This document shows positions 54,582 through 64,000 of a stretch of 64,000 nt of DNA, in pieces. Every line of letters begins with the position of its first letter. Position 1 is the first letter of the stretch. The position numbers were made by a program, and so were the translations under genes. Source of the DNA: Craspedostauros australis (lineage: Eukaryota > Bacillariophyta > Bacillariophyceae > Mastogloiales > Achnanthaceae); the NCBI GenBank assembly GCA_026770025.1, contig JAMXDE010000005.1, forward strand, positions 248,001 through 312,000. Direction: 5' to 3'. The notes under the pieces are model-generated. The model saw nothing but the letters and a program-made list of their open reading frames with translations. It was not told the origin of the DNA and searched no databases.

Positions 54582-56123
54582 ATGAACGCTACCGGCTTGA
54601 AGCGACAGGCAAAGAAAACCCCTCCGATGGGAGTAACTACCAAGGTCCTCCTTGGTCTTGCGTGTGCGGTGGTCGGCATTCAGTTGTGGTCACTGCGTAT
54701 TGCGTCCGCCATCTTTGAGGTCCATGACGACATCATGACGACGGCCATGTGGCAGCACATCGCAGACTCATCCTTGCAACAATCAAGCCAACCATCTGGA
54801 TGGTCAGACATGTTCAAGATGCCACCATTCGATACCATCCATGATTTCGCACAAGGGCCAAGATCGCAACGGATCGTCGTGGGATACACCAAGGATGACC
54901 TTCTCAATGGACGGGGAGTTTCGTTTCATGACAAGGAGGATGGCACAGTTCATATGAACACCTTCCAGTCTTCGTCACGGAATGTACCACCCATCGATGA
55001 AGGCACCAACAGAACTGAGAAATTCGCAGGCATGACCAGAGAACAACGGAGTGGTGGCTACTCTGCGGCATGGCTGACGACCGTTGACGGTTTGCTGAAG
55101 ACCGAGCGAATCTCCACCGATCACCTCTTCACAGCCGACAAGATCAATCTGGAATACGGTCACATCGCGATGAGCATCGACAATTGGAATCTGCAGGCAG
55201 TGGACATGTTCGATTTCTTCGTGCATCATCTGTCCTACTACGAGAGGGTGACGGGCAAAGGCGAAGAGCTGCGGAATGATACCATCAAGCTGCTGGAGGT
55301 CATGCAGGATGATTACGAGCAGAATCAGTTCTACAACAACCCCTCAAAACAACGGAACGGGCACACATTGGCAATCGTGGCGTACTTTGCGGGAGACAGC
55401 AAGGGCCCATCACAACGAAGGAGTCAGTTGTTCTTGAACATGACGATCAAGACTGTTGCGTCAATATTCCCCAACGTGGCCGTGTTTGTGGGACACCCAT
55501 TGGATTACGAGTACGTCACACAACACAGCGGTCTCAATCAGTACTTGTACGATGTGCAGCTGATGAAGGATCTGCGTTCGTTTGATCACATCACCTACGG
55601 CACATCGGTCACAGCAAAGACGCTCTTTCAGAAAGGCGTGTATAGCCAGGACGACTTCGATTTCGTGTACTACACGGAGTCCGACGAGTTGCCGCATATG
55701 CGCAATGTACACTACCTCCTGCGGCACACGTTACAAGAACCTGATCCAAGGCATGCCAAGAAGAATGCCGCACCAGTCATCATTCCTCATCGAGGGCAGC
55801 CGTTTTCGATCCCTCCAGACGTCTCTGCGGACACGGTGCAACGGTGGAAGAAGAACTACGACAAAGCCTACCTGAATGGAGAACGGACGATTCACGATGT
55901 GCCGGACCTGATGACGAGCAGCTGCTGCTTCGAACGCCCAGCCGTGAAGAATGGGCCATTCATCAATCCGCAGAGAGCTTTTCCCATTTCGGAGGCAAAG
56001 GTCGAGTTCATACGACAGCATCGCAGCTTTTCTCATGTGGCTGGAACAGGGAATATTTTCAAGCAGGAATTTTGGCTGTGCGAGTTTTCCGACGAACGAA
56101 AGCTGTGTTTGCCAGCTGAATAG
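54582..56123 (+). CDS. Type II membrane protein, glycosyltransferase-like (copy 2)
   Basis: 513 residues from MNATGLKRQA; this start aligns in topology with copy 1, although the frame continues 75 codons upstream. Cytosolic tail, one membrane helix (VLLGLACAVVGIQLWSL), then a luminal domain parallel to copy 1: FEVHDDIMTTAMW, LAIVAYFAGDS, NVAVFVGHPLDYEYV, FDFVYYTESDELPH, SCCFERP, FSHVAGTG. The presumed acidic motif reads E-S-D where copy 1 has E-A-D. DNA identity with copy 1 is very uneven: about 385 bp from the start of the luminal domain are nearly identical, then short diverged blocks alternate with identical ones, while the cytosolic tail, flanks and C-terminus differ clearly. This is a tandem duplication with probable later gene conversion. 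Confidence 0.82.
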   Translation: MNATGLKRQAKKTPPMGVTTKVLLGLACAVVGIQLWSLRIASAIFEVHDDIMTTAMWQHIADSSLQQSSQPSGWSDMFKMPPFDTIHDFAQGPRSQRIVVGYTKDDLLNGRGVSFHDKEDGTVHMNTFQSSSRNVPPIDEGTNRTEKFAGMTREQRSGGYSAAWLTTVDGLLKTERISTDHLFTADKINLEYGHIAMSIDNWNLQAVDMFDFFVHHLSYYERVTGKGEELRNDTIKLLEVMQDDYEQNQFYNNPSKQRNGHTLAIVAYFAGDSKGPSQRRSQLFLNMTIKTVASIFPNVAVFVGHPLDYEYVTQHSGLNQYLYDVQLMKDLRSFDHITYGTSVTAKTLFQKGVYSQDDFDFVYYTESDELPHMRNVHYLLRHTLQEPDPRHAKKNAAPVIIPHRGQPFSIPPDVSADTVQRWKKNYDKAYLNGERTIHDVPDLMTSSCCFERPAVKNGPFINPQRAFPISEAKVEFIRQHRSFSHVAGTGNIFKQEFWLCEFSDERKLCLPAE

Positions 56124-56889
56124 GGAGTGAGCGCTTGCCCGAACGCCAATCCTGCGTATGGTCGTTGGAAAGCATAACAACGATAGTCTGCGAGTGTGGC
56201 ATGGCATGGGGTAATGGAGGACAGGGTGCTACTCGACCACAACATGCCATCTTTTCTTGAATTAGAACCCAGCGAGGACTTTGCGTGTTCTGGTCAGCGC
56301 CTTGAAATACTTTGGTGAGTTGGCAACGCCCAGGCATGGTATGCGAGGCAATGCAAATCGAAGTGCAGCAGAGTGCTCTATTCTGGAAGGCTCCGCAACC
56401 AACCTACGAGGTACGAGTGTTGCCGTAGCCTTCGAACACAGGGCAAATTGGGGAAGTGCCAAAGTCAGCGAGCATCTACTCATCGCTCATAGTTCGCAAC
56501 CGGGAATGGCGGGAGGATCGGTTCTCCCCTTCTGGATGAAATCGACTCAAATGACCACTTCATCGAGGATCGAGAACGCGAAAATGAACGCAACAGGATC
56601 GAATCTTTCGCATGTCCCAAGGATACGGATACCGTTCTTTGCCATCGTCACTCGAGTGCTTGTTTCTCCCCCTCGTTTGCGCACATGATCGCATGCACAC
56701 GATCAACACGCGCACGATCAACACGCACATCGTGGAAGGGGCAACAAGAGAAACGGTCCATTCCGTCACTGCCCAACAGCAACATTACAACTTCCAGTTC
56801 GCAACTCACACAGTCAACACAAAAATAGCAGAGAAGCGACGACCGCCGAAGCAGACAGAGTACCAATCGCACATCGCACTTAGCCCATC
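56124..56889. other. Intergenic region upstream of the MLO-like gene
   Basis: 766 bp with no gene. ACACGATCAACACGCGCACGATCAACACGCAC-type near-tandem sequence lies at about 56697-56729 in the probable 5' leader of the next gene. Confidence 0.6.
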
Positions 56890-59800
56890 ATGAAGCAAGC
56901 AACTGCCGTGATGCTGGCACTGTGGTGCGCCGCGATGATTGCCTTCGCACATGGGAAAGCGGCATCCCCGTGGGAGCTTCCGCATGCAGTGCAGGCATTG
57001 GATCAGCAGCATGAGCAGACGCTGTTCGCAGGCAAAGCCGACAGCGATCAAGACGTCCTTCGCAGAGCCATGCAGGGTGAGGTAGGAGCCGAGCCATCTG
57101 CCGAGGTGGAGCACGGAGAGAACCCTGCGAAGGAAGGCGAGGAAGGCGAGGAAAGCGAGCACGGCGAAGATGAAGAGGGGCATGAAGAAGGCGTTGAGGG
57201 TGAACATGGAGAAGAAGAAGGCGAGGAACACGAAGAGCTCAACGAGGTAAGTGCAACAGTATCAAGCGTTTTGTTGCTATTTGTAGGACAAGATGTGCAC
57301 TGCAGCTCGAATGAGCACAAGCAGTACGTGGTCGCTTGCATCGATGATGCACAATGATGCACAATGATGACTCACCAACCGCCCGATCAATAATTTGGCC
57401 GCCTCCCATGGGATTTATCGATCAACCAACCACGATGCATGTTCGGTGGCATCTTCGCGCGTTCCACTCTTTCTTCCCCTTCGTCTTCTTTGTCTTCTTC
57501 TGTGCCCGCGACTGCAAATTCGGGCTTGTTCCAATACCAACAGGATCTCGTGGCCACCACGATCGCTGTCATCGTCCTGGTGTTGATCTTCATGACCATC
57601 GCCTTCGAGAAGGCAAAGCACAGCATCGAGCATTCGGCAGACAAAAACACCAGGCCCGTCATCGAGTCGATGTTCGGCGAACTCACGGTGCTTGGATTCC
57701 TAAGTATCTTCACCTTCTGCGTCACCAAGCTGGGATACTTCGAACAGCTCTCGGTCTACCTCTTCGGCCACGAAGAGGAGGAGGCGCTGTTCGAGGAATT
57801 CGAATTCGTGCACTACTTCCTCTTCTTGATCATGGTCTTCTTCGTGACGAATGTCCTCGTGCTGGTCGGCGAAGCGCGCTCCCTGGAGGAGATGTGGTAC
57901 GGCATGGACCGGGCGTGCTTGGACCGTGCGTACATGGAGAAGCTCAAGGCCAAGTGGACCTCGCTGGCATCGACCAGCGGAGGAGCCGGACGCAAGAGCA
58001 AGACGCTGCTGTCGTACATCTGCGACTGCCTGTTCCCATTCTACTTCTCGAGCGATCGGAAGCTGATGAAGGCCATCGAAGACCAGCTTCTGTTTGACGG
58101 GGTCCGCCAGGAGTTCATCCTGGAACGCTCTCCCAAGGCGCCGTTCGAGCCAGCGCCGCTCGAGCACCGCGTGCCAGAGGACTTTCATTTCGGACGATAC
58201 CTCACTGTGTGTCTGAGCCAAACCTTGGCCCACACGGTCCATGTGAGTGAAATCACATGGGCCTTCTTTGCGGTGCTCACACTCATGCTGTACGCACTGC
58301 TGGAAGTCATCGAAGACAAGGTTCATGTAAGTTGACTCAGGGTGCAAAAGAGCGTGGCGAGTGTACAATCTCCCCATGGCAATTGCTGCTGTATGTATCG
58401 GGTGGGAGTCGCGTCGAGAAGATTTCCATCGCAGTGTTTCGAGCCTGAAATGCGCCATCGATGTCGATGCTATCTATTCAAGGCTTCTGTCTCTTTGTTT
58501 GCCTCACATCCAATTGCCTCGTGACTGACACTTCTGACTTGTTATCTTCGTGCTGTTATTATTGCTATGCAATCAATACACCAATCTCCACGCCTACTAT
58601 TGCCAACCGCACTTCGTGGCATTGCGGACATTCATCGGTCGGCGATTGGGTGAATACGGTGGTGACTGGCTGAACGCTCTCGACTGCAAAAATCAAACGG
58701 TCCACATCCACGGGTGCTCCCATGTCCGTCGACTATTCGTCCGTTATTTACTTTGCGTCACACTCACACCATCAACGTCAACATCAAATCATCAATCATG
58801 CACGCTGTTGCCCTTGACAGATCTTTGCATGGACGTGGGTTGGGCTAGGTTGGCTTGTGTTCTTTTTGAGCACATCATTCGACTTCCATTTGCAGCAAAT
58901 CATCGGTGCTCATGCCGCGAGGGGTGGTGCCTCCGCAACGACTTACTCCACCGATCAGGGAGAGGAGGTCCCGCTCATATCACAATCGCCAAACTTGCCC
59001 GCATGGTGCAGCATCGACTTGGATCTTTACATGTCGAAGAAGCGATCCTGCTTCAGCAAATGCTTCAGCAACGGAAAGCACAAGGTGCAGGTCCGATCCC
59101 AGGACACGCTGTACATGCTGGAGCATTCCGGGCCCAAGCTGTACAACATCATCTTCCAGACCAAGCTCGTGTTCATGGCGGCGTATTTGTCGATGCTGCT
59201 GCTGACATTCCTGCCCACAGCATGGAACTCAGTCGGGGTCACCGAATTCGTTGTTTTCGCCATCGTTTCGATCATCCCGCCCGTGCTGATGCGCTCGAAG
59301 GGCAAGATCTCCGCCACCTACCTGGCACAGGCCAGTTGCATCGGCGTGCATTCCAAGCCGCAGATCGTGTCTCAAGTCGTGAGAGAAGAGAAGACGTCTC
59401 GGATTGTCCGTGCATTCTGCGTTCTGCAGAAGCTGCAGCAGGCTGTCGACGAGGGATTTGAAGATGAACCCGCAGACGAGAGCGGCAACGGCCATTCGCA
59501 AGATGCCGAGAATGCTCCCGCATTCGCCGAGGCTCGTGATTGGGACGCGTTGGAGCTTGCACAAGTGGAGAAGACGTTCAGCGCCTTCGATGCATCCGGT
59601 GACGGCCACATCGACACGGATGAACTGCGAGAGGTGATGCTCCGCATGGGACTACGCCTCACGGATGAGCTCCTGGATCGCATGGTCAAGATCCTGGACA
59701 CCGATAGCAGCGGAACGATTTCGGAACAGGAATTCGTCCGCTTCTACATGAACCACGTGAGCATCACGCCCAAGCCTGGTGACGACATGGACGGCCATGG

Positions 59801-60074
59801 TCATGGAAGTCCGCACCATCAGCACGAGCTGCATGAACGTGCGCATTTCTTCTTCAATCTTTTCGATAGAGATGGAAGCGGAACCATCTCAATCCACGAG
59901 TTCAAAACGACCATGGATGCATTCGAGGTTGGGTACACCGTCGACGAAGTTGGCGAGCTCATTTCCGAGCTTGATGTCCACGGCGATGGCACCATCAGTC
60001 TGCATGAATTCGTCGAGCTCTTCAAACGCCACGACAAGGTCGTGATGATGGAGCGCGCCAACAGACTGTTGTAG
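56890..60074 (+). CDS. MLO-like seven-helix membrane protein with four C-terminal EF-hands
   Basis: Three exons: 56890-57246, 57544-58326, 58896-60074; GT-AG, phase 0; 772 residues. A signal peptide (MKQATAVMLALWCAAMIAFA) is followed by a Glu/His/Gly-rich luminal stretch (about 65-119). The membrane domain begins at the exon 2 start (VATTIAVIVLVLIF), continues with the MLO-type ESMFGELTVLGFLSIFTF and EFVHYFLFLIMVFF, then FGRYLTVCLSQTLAH, ITWAFFAVLTLML, and two more helices (MAAYLSMLLLTFLP, EFVVFAIVSIIPPVLM): seven in all. The C-terminal cytosolic part has EF-hand loops DASGDGHIDTDE (near 611), DTDSSGTISEQE (647), DRDGSGTISIHE (703) and DVHGDGTISLHE (739), each with acidic residues at loop positions 1 and 12. 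Plant MLO proteins bind calmodulin through the tail; here the Ca2+ sensor appears built in. It is probably a plasma- or endomembrane Ca2+-regulated channel-like protein. The position of the second acceptor (57543) is the least certain join. Confidence 0.85.
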
Positions 60075-62311
60075 ACTATTATACGAGGCAGCGGGAGATC
60101 ATCCATTGTGGATCCTGATACTCCGTAAGGCGAACTGTTTGTTCTAGAGTACTCTGCTCCCACTCTTTTTTCTATGTCCGCACTGGGGTGTACGTAGATA
60201 CTGCATTGCATTGCATCGTGCTTGTTGCAGCACCACATCCAAGTGGGTGCTGGCGTTGCGCATTTCGTGTCGCATCAGCTCGCCGACGGCCGTTCGATAG
60301 CCATGCGCCGCTGAAGTAGCGATTTCGGGACAGTTGGCTGACGGTGTTGCCTCTGTGAGCGGTGCTGGTTGTTGAAGCGCTCACTCCCATGATGCCACGG
60401 TTGTGCCGCCGCTTTGAATGCCTGCGTGTTTGTGAAATACACGCATGGGTATTGTACAATCACCATGAGCAGATTGGAGACACTCTAGGTCGTATTTGTA
60501 GCCTTGTTTGAAGAGGGTTCGCACGAACCTCTCAGCCATGCTGTCTGTGGGTCTTCGCTTGGTGATCACGGGACAGCAACTGGCAAAACCAGGCACAAGA
60601 ACATTGAAGATGCTGACGTTGGGTGTGCATCATGTGGGACGTGTTGCAGATCGTGTCGCGCTGGCCTCTCTCTGGCAACCTCCATCTCTCGGCATCGAGT
60701 TGCTGCATGGCGTATTGACGAGGCATCTCCAGGGCAGGGACGAATGCGAGTCCGAGTTTAAATGTTGATGAAGGCCTGGTCGTAATCCGAGAGGACCGAC
60801 CAATCACCTGATCGCGGCATCGAGCAGGAACAGAAGTGCGCGTATCTAGCAGGGGTGAAGATACAAAGAGATGCAGAGCAGTGGACAGTCCGGAAGATGC
60901 TTCTGGCACTGAGTTGCATGTTGCAACGTATTCGCATGGTTCTTGGCTGTGTCCAGACACGAGCTGTTGGTGACATGAAGATACCTTGTGGAAGCATCCG
61001 CTGCCGTGTGGCAGACTTAGACAGAATGCGCTGCGAGATACTCGTGCGTCAAACGAAGTATTCCATCTGTTTGGATTCTGATGCTTGTGCCAATAGGTCG
61101 GTTGATGATTGTGTCGTAATGCCATGCTATATTCACGGACAGAATGTACGAGTGTGAATGCATGTATAGTCGTACACGAATGCATGAATGGACGCTTGAA
61201 GCAGGATTTCCATTCCCCAGGAGAAGTTTGCATCATCATCATGATCGCGTCAGTGTCATCATCGTTGTCATCAGCACAATCGTCATGAACATCACGACTT
61301 TGGCTGTTGACTTAGACAATGTGTTCAGGTAGAGTGTGCGTAGAGGAGCACTCCATGATGCCCACAACGAACGGGAGCATCATGGATGTGGACAATTTCA
61401 TTCCCTACTTCTGCGCGGGCATCTTGTGTGTTGCCTTTTCCTTTTTTGGCCATCATCGCCTCGCCGAAGGTTCATGACGTATCCATCCGGTGGCAGATCT
61501 TTCACAGAATCGTGCATGGATGGGCGACATGATGCTGCGCAGAGTGATGCACAAATCCTTCGTGTTTTTGTGTGGACGATCCATGCGCAACTTTGGTCTT
61601 GGGCGCGGTGGGGATTGACGAACGGCGAACGGTACCATCTGGCAGCAGGGTGGCGCGTGGCGCTTTTCCATGTCGCATGCGACATGCAGAATACCGTCGT
61701 AACCAATCATATCATTTGATTTCATATGCAGGAATGGTCAATCAACAATCGTGTGCCGAAAATGACTTGTGTTCGATTGGGCTTCGGAGGTCTTCGGGCA
61801 AATCGAGCCCAAGACGGTTGGCGTCTTGGCGCGTGCGCTATTGTGCGGCGTTGGTCTGTCTTGGGTGAACATTGCGTGTTGTTGTTCGTTGCTTCGGTTC
61901 TTGTCGTGTTCAGTGCGCGTGGTAGCTTGTGGTGTCGATTGCTTGTGGGCAGGAGGCCAAGAAAGGAGAGGAACAAATCGGACACCACACAAACACACAC
62001 AGAGTCAGAGAACGAGGAGAGACCGTTGGTGGTACGAGTGGATGGGATGGGCGTCGGTACTGGTGGACTTGTCACAAAACAAGAAACAAGAAACAAGAAG
62101 TGGGAAACGCGAAGAGCGCGAATCGACCCACAAAGTCAGGAAGCGGGCATTCGTTCCAAACAACAAACAGCAATCGACATCCCTCCTCTCTTGTCCTCTC
62201 ATTCTCTACTCTGTTATCCATTATAATATTATAATATAATTGACAACATCCATCACATCGCATCACATCGCATCGCATCAAATTACATTGCATTGCAAAC
62301 ACAGCACCACC
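60075..62311. other. 2.2-kb region without a supported gene
   Basis: Frames of up to 236 codons occur (60532-61242 minus) but have skewed Ser/His/Arg/Cys composition and no domain. It contains CATCAT runs near 61230-61270, ACAAGAA repeats near 62078-62100, an A/T-rich TATA-like block at 62219-62240 and a CATCACATCG repeat at 62250-62280 just before the next gene. An undetected non-coding RNA or diverged gene cannot be excluded. Confidence 0.5.
62219..62240 (+). promoter_or_regulatory. A/T-rich TATA-like block before the gene at 62312
   Basis: CATTATAATATTATAATATAA lies about 75-90 bp upstream of the start codon, in otherwise G/C-balanced sequence. It is followed by a CATCACATCG-repeat leader. 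Position and composition suit a core promoter, but no transcript start is known. Confidence 0.4.
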
Positions 62312-63829
62312 ATGTTGAACCCAACCCAGAAGATCGACACCCCGCGCATCAGCAGAAGCGCACGCCAGAGCCTGGCTGAGAGGAGGCGAAACCGACAACG
62401 TCGCTCGAATGGATCGGCCGTCGCGGCAGAAGTCGTCGCATCGTCTTCACCACCGACCACAGCAGCACCCGCAACTGAGCGCTCCCGCACAAGCGCAAGC
62501 ACGAACACCAAGAACAGATTGTCCGTGCCATCCCAAATCACCACCGTGGATGCAAACGCAGCTGCGCGATCGCTACGATCCAAAGTGCGCTTCGAAGCGC
62601 CCCACGCCATCACCGACAGCATCACCATTCCCGGCCGCTCCTCGTACACCCAAGACGAAAAGAAGGCCATGTGGGTGAGCAACGACGAACACCAATGCAC
62701 CATCCAGCAGTGCAAGGAGACCGTTCGATCCATGATGGCCTCGCAGTCCGACGATCCCAGTGCGCATGGCCCGCTGCATCCGCGTGGCCCAACACGGGCG
62801 TTTTCATTCACGCGTGGATCGGGCAGCGCATTCGCACGGTCAGCTGCTGGCGGTGGCGACAGCACTGACAACAGCACTGACAACAACACTGACAGCAGCG
62901 AGATCAACACGCGCGGACTGGAGTACATGACGGCCAAAGGATTTGACATCATCAGCGCCAAATCCAAGCGCACCGTCCACGCCGTCCTGCAGGAACAGAA
63001 GCGTCTCAGAGAGCTGCATGGACAAAGCCTCGCGATGTCCAACGATTCCTCCACACACAGCACCAGCAGCGACGACTCCACGGGCGGCATTTTCGACAAG
63101 AGACAAAGCACAAGCGACATGATCGCTGATGTGCTGGCCCAGATCGTGATGCGTGTCTCCAAGCACCGTCACCGAATCGCTCAACTGGCAGGGATGAAGG
63201 ATGCTCAGGCTGCGTATGGAACGCAATGCCACAGAGCGCGACTTACAACCAACGCCGCTGCCGTCTCCATGCACAACCCGAAGAACGCCCCGATGCGACG
63301 ATCGCGATCGGGCGGAAGTCTATCGCACATGGTCAGAGAGTTCAATGATCAATACGCTGGCATCCAGAACGAGATCAGGGAACCCCAATCCTGCAACACC
63401 GTCAGCGTTACCAACGTTACCAACGCCAACAACCACAGCAGCAGCAACAACAGAAACAACAACAGTGAGACCGGCAGCGGCAAAGTGAACTGGTGGAAGA
63501 CTTCCAAACCAAACACGCAGACGAACGGGACCGGCACCACAGTCCACACCACGAACAACCGCCGTGTCGGCACGGAGCAGGTCGATGCCTACGTCCGTCC
63601 CGAACCACAACGCAGATTGTTGCGACCATCCAACTCCTTCGGGTCGTTGAATACAAGCAATCGCAGACGCGAGAGGGAGCCACGGCGACGACGAGGTCTG
63701 CGCCGCGTCGCCCCGGCTGTGCAACCTCCAATCAAACCGGCGGTGAACGATGACTGGCGACGATCGTCAGCTTCCACTGCCGCATCCACGGTATCTGCAG
63801 CCTCCGAAGCCACTCTCTCGATCAGCTGA
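62312..63829 (+). CDS. Basic, Ser/Arg/Asn-rich protein of a diatom-type conserved family, unknown function
   Basis: 505 residues from MLNPTQKIDT; the frame is open 24 codons earlier, but that part is a CATCA-repeat leader. The central part has KVRFEAPHAIT, SYTQDEKKAMW, then TRGLEYMTAKGFDII and HAVLQEQKRLRELHG. The order 'VRF ... Y+..E+..MW ... RGLE ... VL.EQ..+...G' resembles a large group of hypothetical proteins I recall from diatom genomes, which have no assigned function. N- and C-terminal thirds are disordered, rich in Arg, Ser, Thr and Asn, with an RRREREPRRRRG cluster near the end that could act as a nuclear signal. No signal peptide or membrane helix. 170 bp of 3' flank remain to the window end. 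Confidence 0.75.
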   Translation: MLNPTQKIDTPRISRSARQSLAERRRNRQRRSNGSAVAAEVVASSSPPTTAAPATERSRTSASTNTKNRLSVPSQITTVDANAAARSLRSKVRFEAPHAITDSITIPGRSSYTQDEKKAMWVSNDEHQCTIQQCKETVRSMMASQSDDPSAHGPLHPRGPTRAFSFTRGSGSAFARSAAGGGDSTDNSTDNNTDSSEINTRGLEYMTAKGFDIISAKSKRTVHAVLQEQKRLRELHGQSLAMSNDSSTHSTSSDDSTGGIFDKRQSTSDMIADVLAQIVMRVSKHRHRIAQLAGMKDAQAAYGTQCHRARLTTNAAAVSMHNPKNAPMRRSRSGGSLSHMVREFNDQYAGIQNEIREPQSCNTVSVTNVTNANNHSSSNNRNNNSETGSGKVNWWKTSKPNTQTNGTGTTVHTTNNRRVGTEQVDAYVRPEPQRRLLRPSNSFGSLNTSNRRREREPRRRRGLRRVAPAVQPPIKPAVNDDWRRSSASTAASTVSAASEATLSIS

Positions 63830-64000
63830 GAGTTTCATTTTTGAATCAAAGAAACTGTCTGACGAAGCCTCCGAACAGAGAAAGCGAGAACGATGGATAC
63901 ATACACACGCTACTAACCGTTAATACAATTGTAATAGTATACGAACCACCACCAACAGTTACAACGCATACGACTACTTCAGCAAACCAGAGATACAACC

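Noticed and set aside
60532..61242. 236-codon minus-strand frame in the 2.2-kb gap
   Set aside because: Ser/His/Cys/Arg-skewed composition, four leading Met from CAT repeats, no domain or splice-compatible neighbour.
927..61280. Possible CRISPR-like arrays from repeated short motifs
   Set aside because: The repeats are microsatellites or scattered short motifs without regular unique spacers, and the DNA is eukaryotic.

Overview
The window reads as nuclear DNA of a photosynthetic stramenopile, most probably a diatom and possibly a centric one. Four things point there. Genes are spliced with GT-AG introns of about 190-570 bp. A LON-domain protein carries a signal peptide followed by an SSFSAP motif, which resembles the diatom ASAFAP plastid-import signal. 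There is a diatom-style heat-shock factor. Several long, acidic, Ser/Asn/Gln-rich proteins look lineage-specific. No prokaryotic features, tRNA, rRNA or CRISPR array were seen. The species call is inference.

Layout. 0-4.6 kb: the 3' end of a gene cut by the window edge, a polyQ tail-anchored protein (+) and a two-RRM nucleolar-type protein (-). 4.6-17.4 kb: a seven-exon ATR-type checkpoint kinase of about 3,523 aa (+). 17.7-19.6 kb: a complete, very young, short LTR retroelement with identical 166-bp LTRs and a 5-bp target-site duplication. 20-23 kb: a heat-shock factor (-) whose intron is stop-free and in frame. 24.5-26.1 kb: an NAD(P)-binding (NmrA-like) protein (+). 26.7-32.2 kb: a P5A-type ER ATPase (-).

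33-48.7 kb is the most unusual part. Four genes (three - and one +) encode a secreted protein and three single-pass membrane proteins. Two of them form a divergent pair of paralogues with a strongly conserved cytosolic tail that I do not recognise. Among them lie a mitochondrial-type acyl-CoA thioesterase (-) and the plastid LON-domain protein (+). 49.1-50 kb has coding-like sequence that I could not resolve to a strand.

50-64 kb: a possible BTB-like protein (+), a tandem pair of Golgi-type type II membrane proteins with glycosyltransferase-like features and patchy near-identity, an MLO-like seven-helix protein fused to four EF-hands (+), and a basic conserved-type protein (+).

No operon-like arrangement is expected. 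The genes serve separate tasks: DNA-damage signalling, stress transcription, ER membrane-protein quality control, cell-surface sensing, glycosylation and calcium signalling. The best candidates for something undescribed are the paralogous surface proteins with the shared cytosolic tail module, the MLO-EF-hand fusion, and the active-looking non-autonomous LTR element. Exon boundaries and family calls were derived by hand from reading frames, splice signals and remembered family motifs, not by database search.
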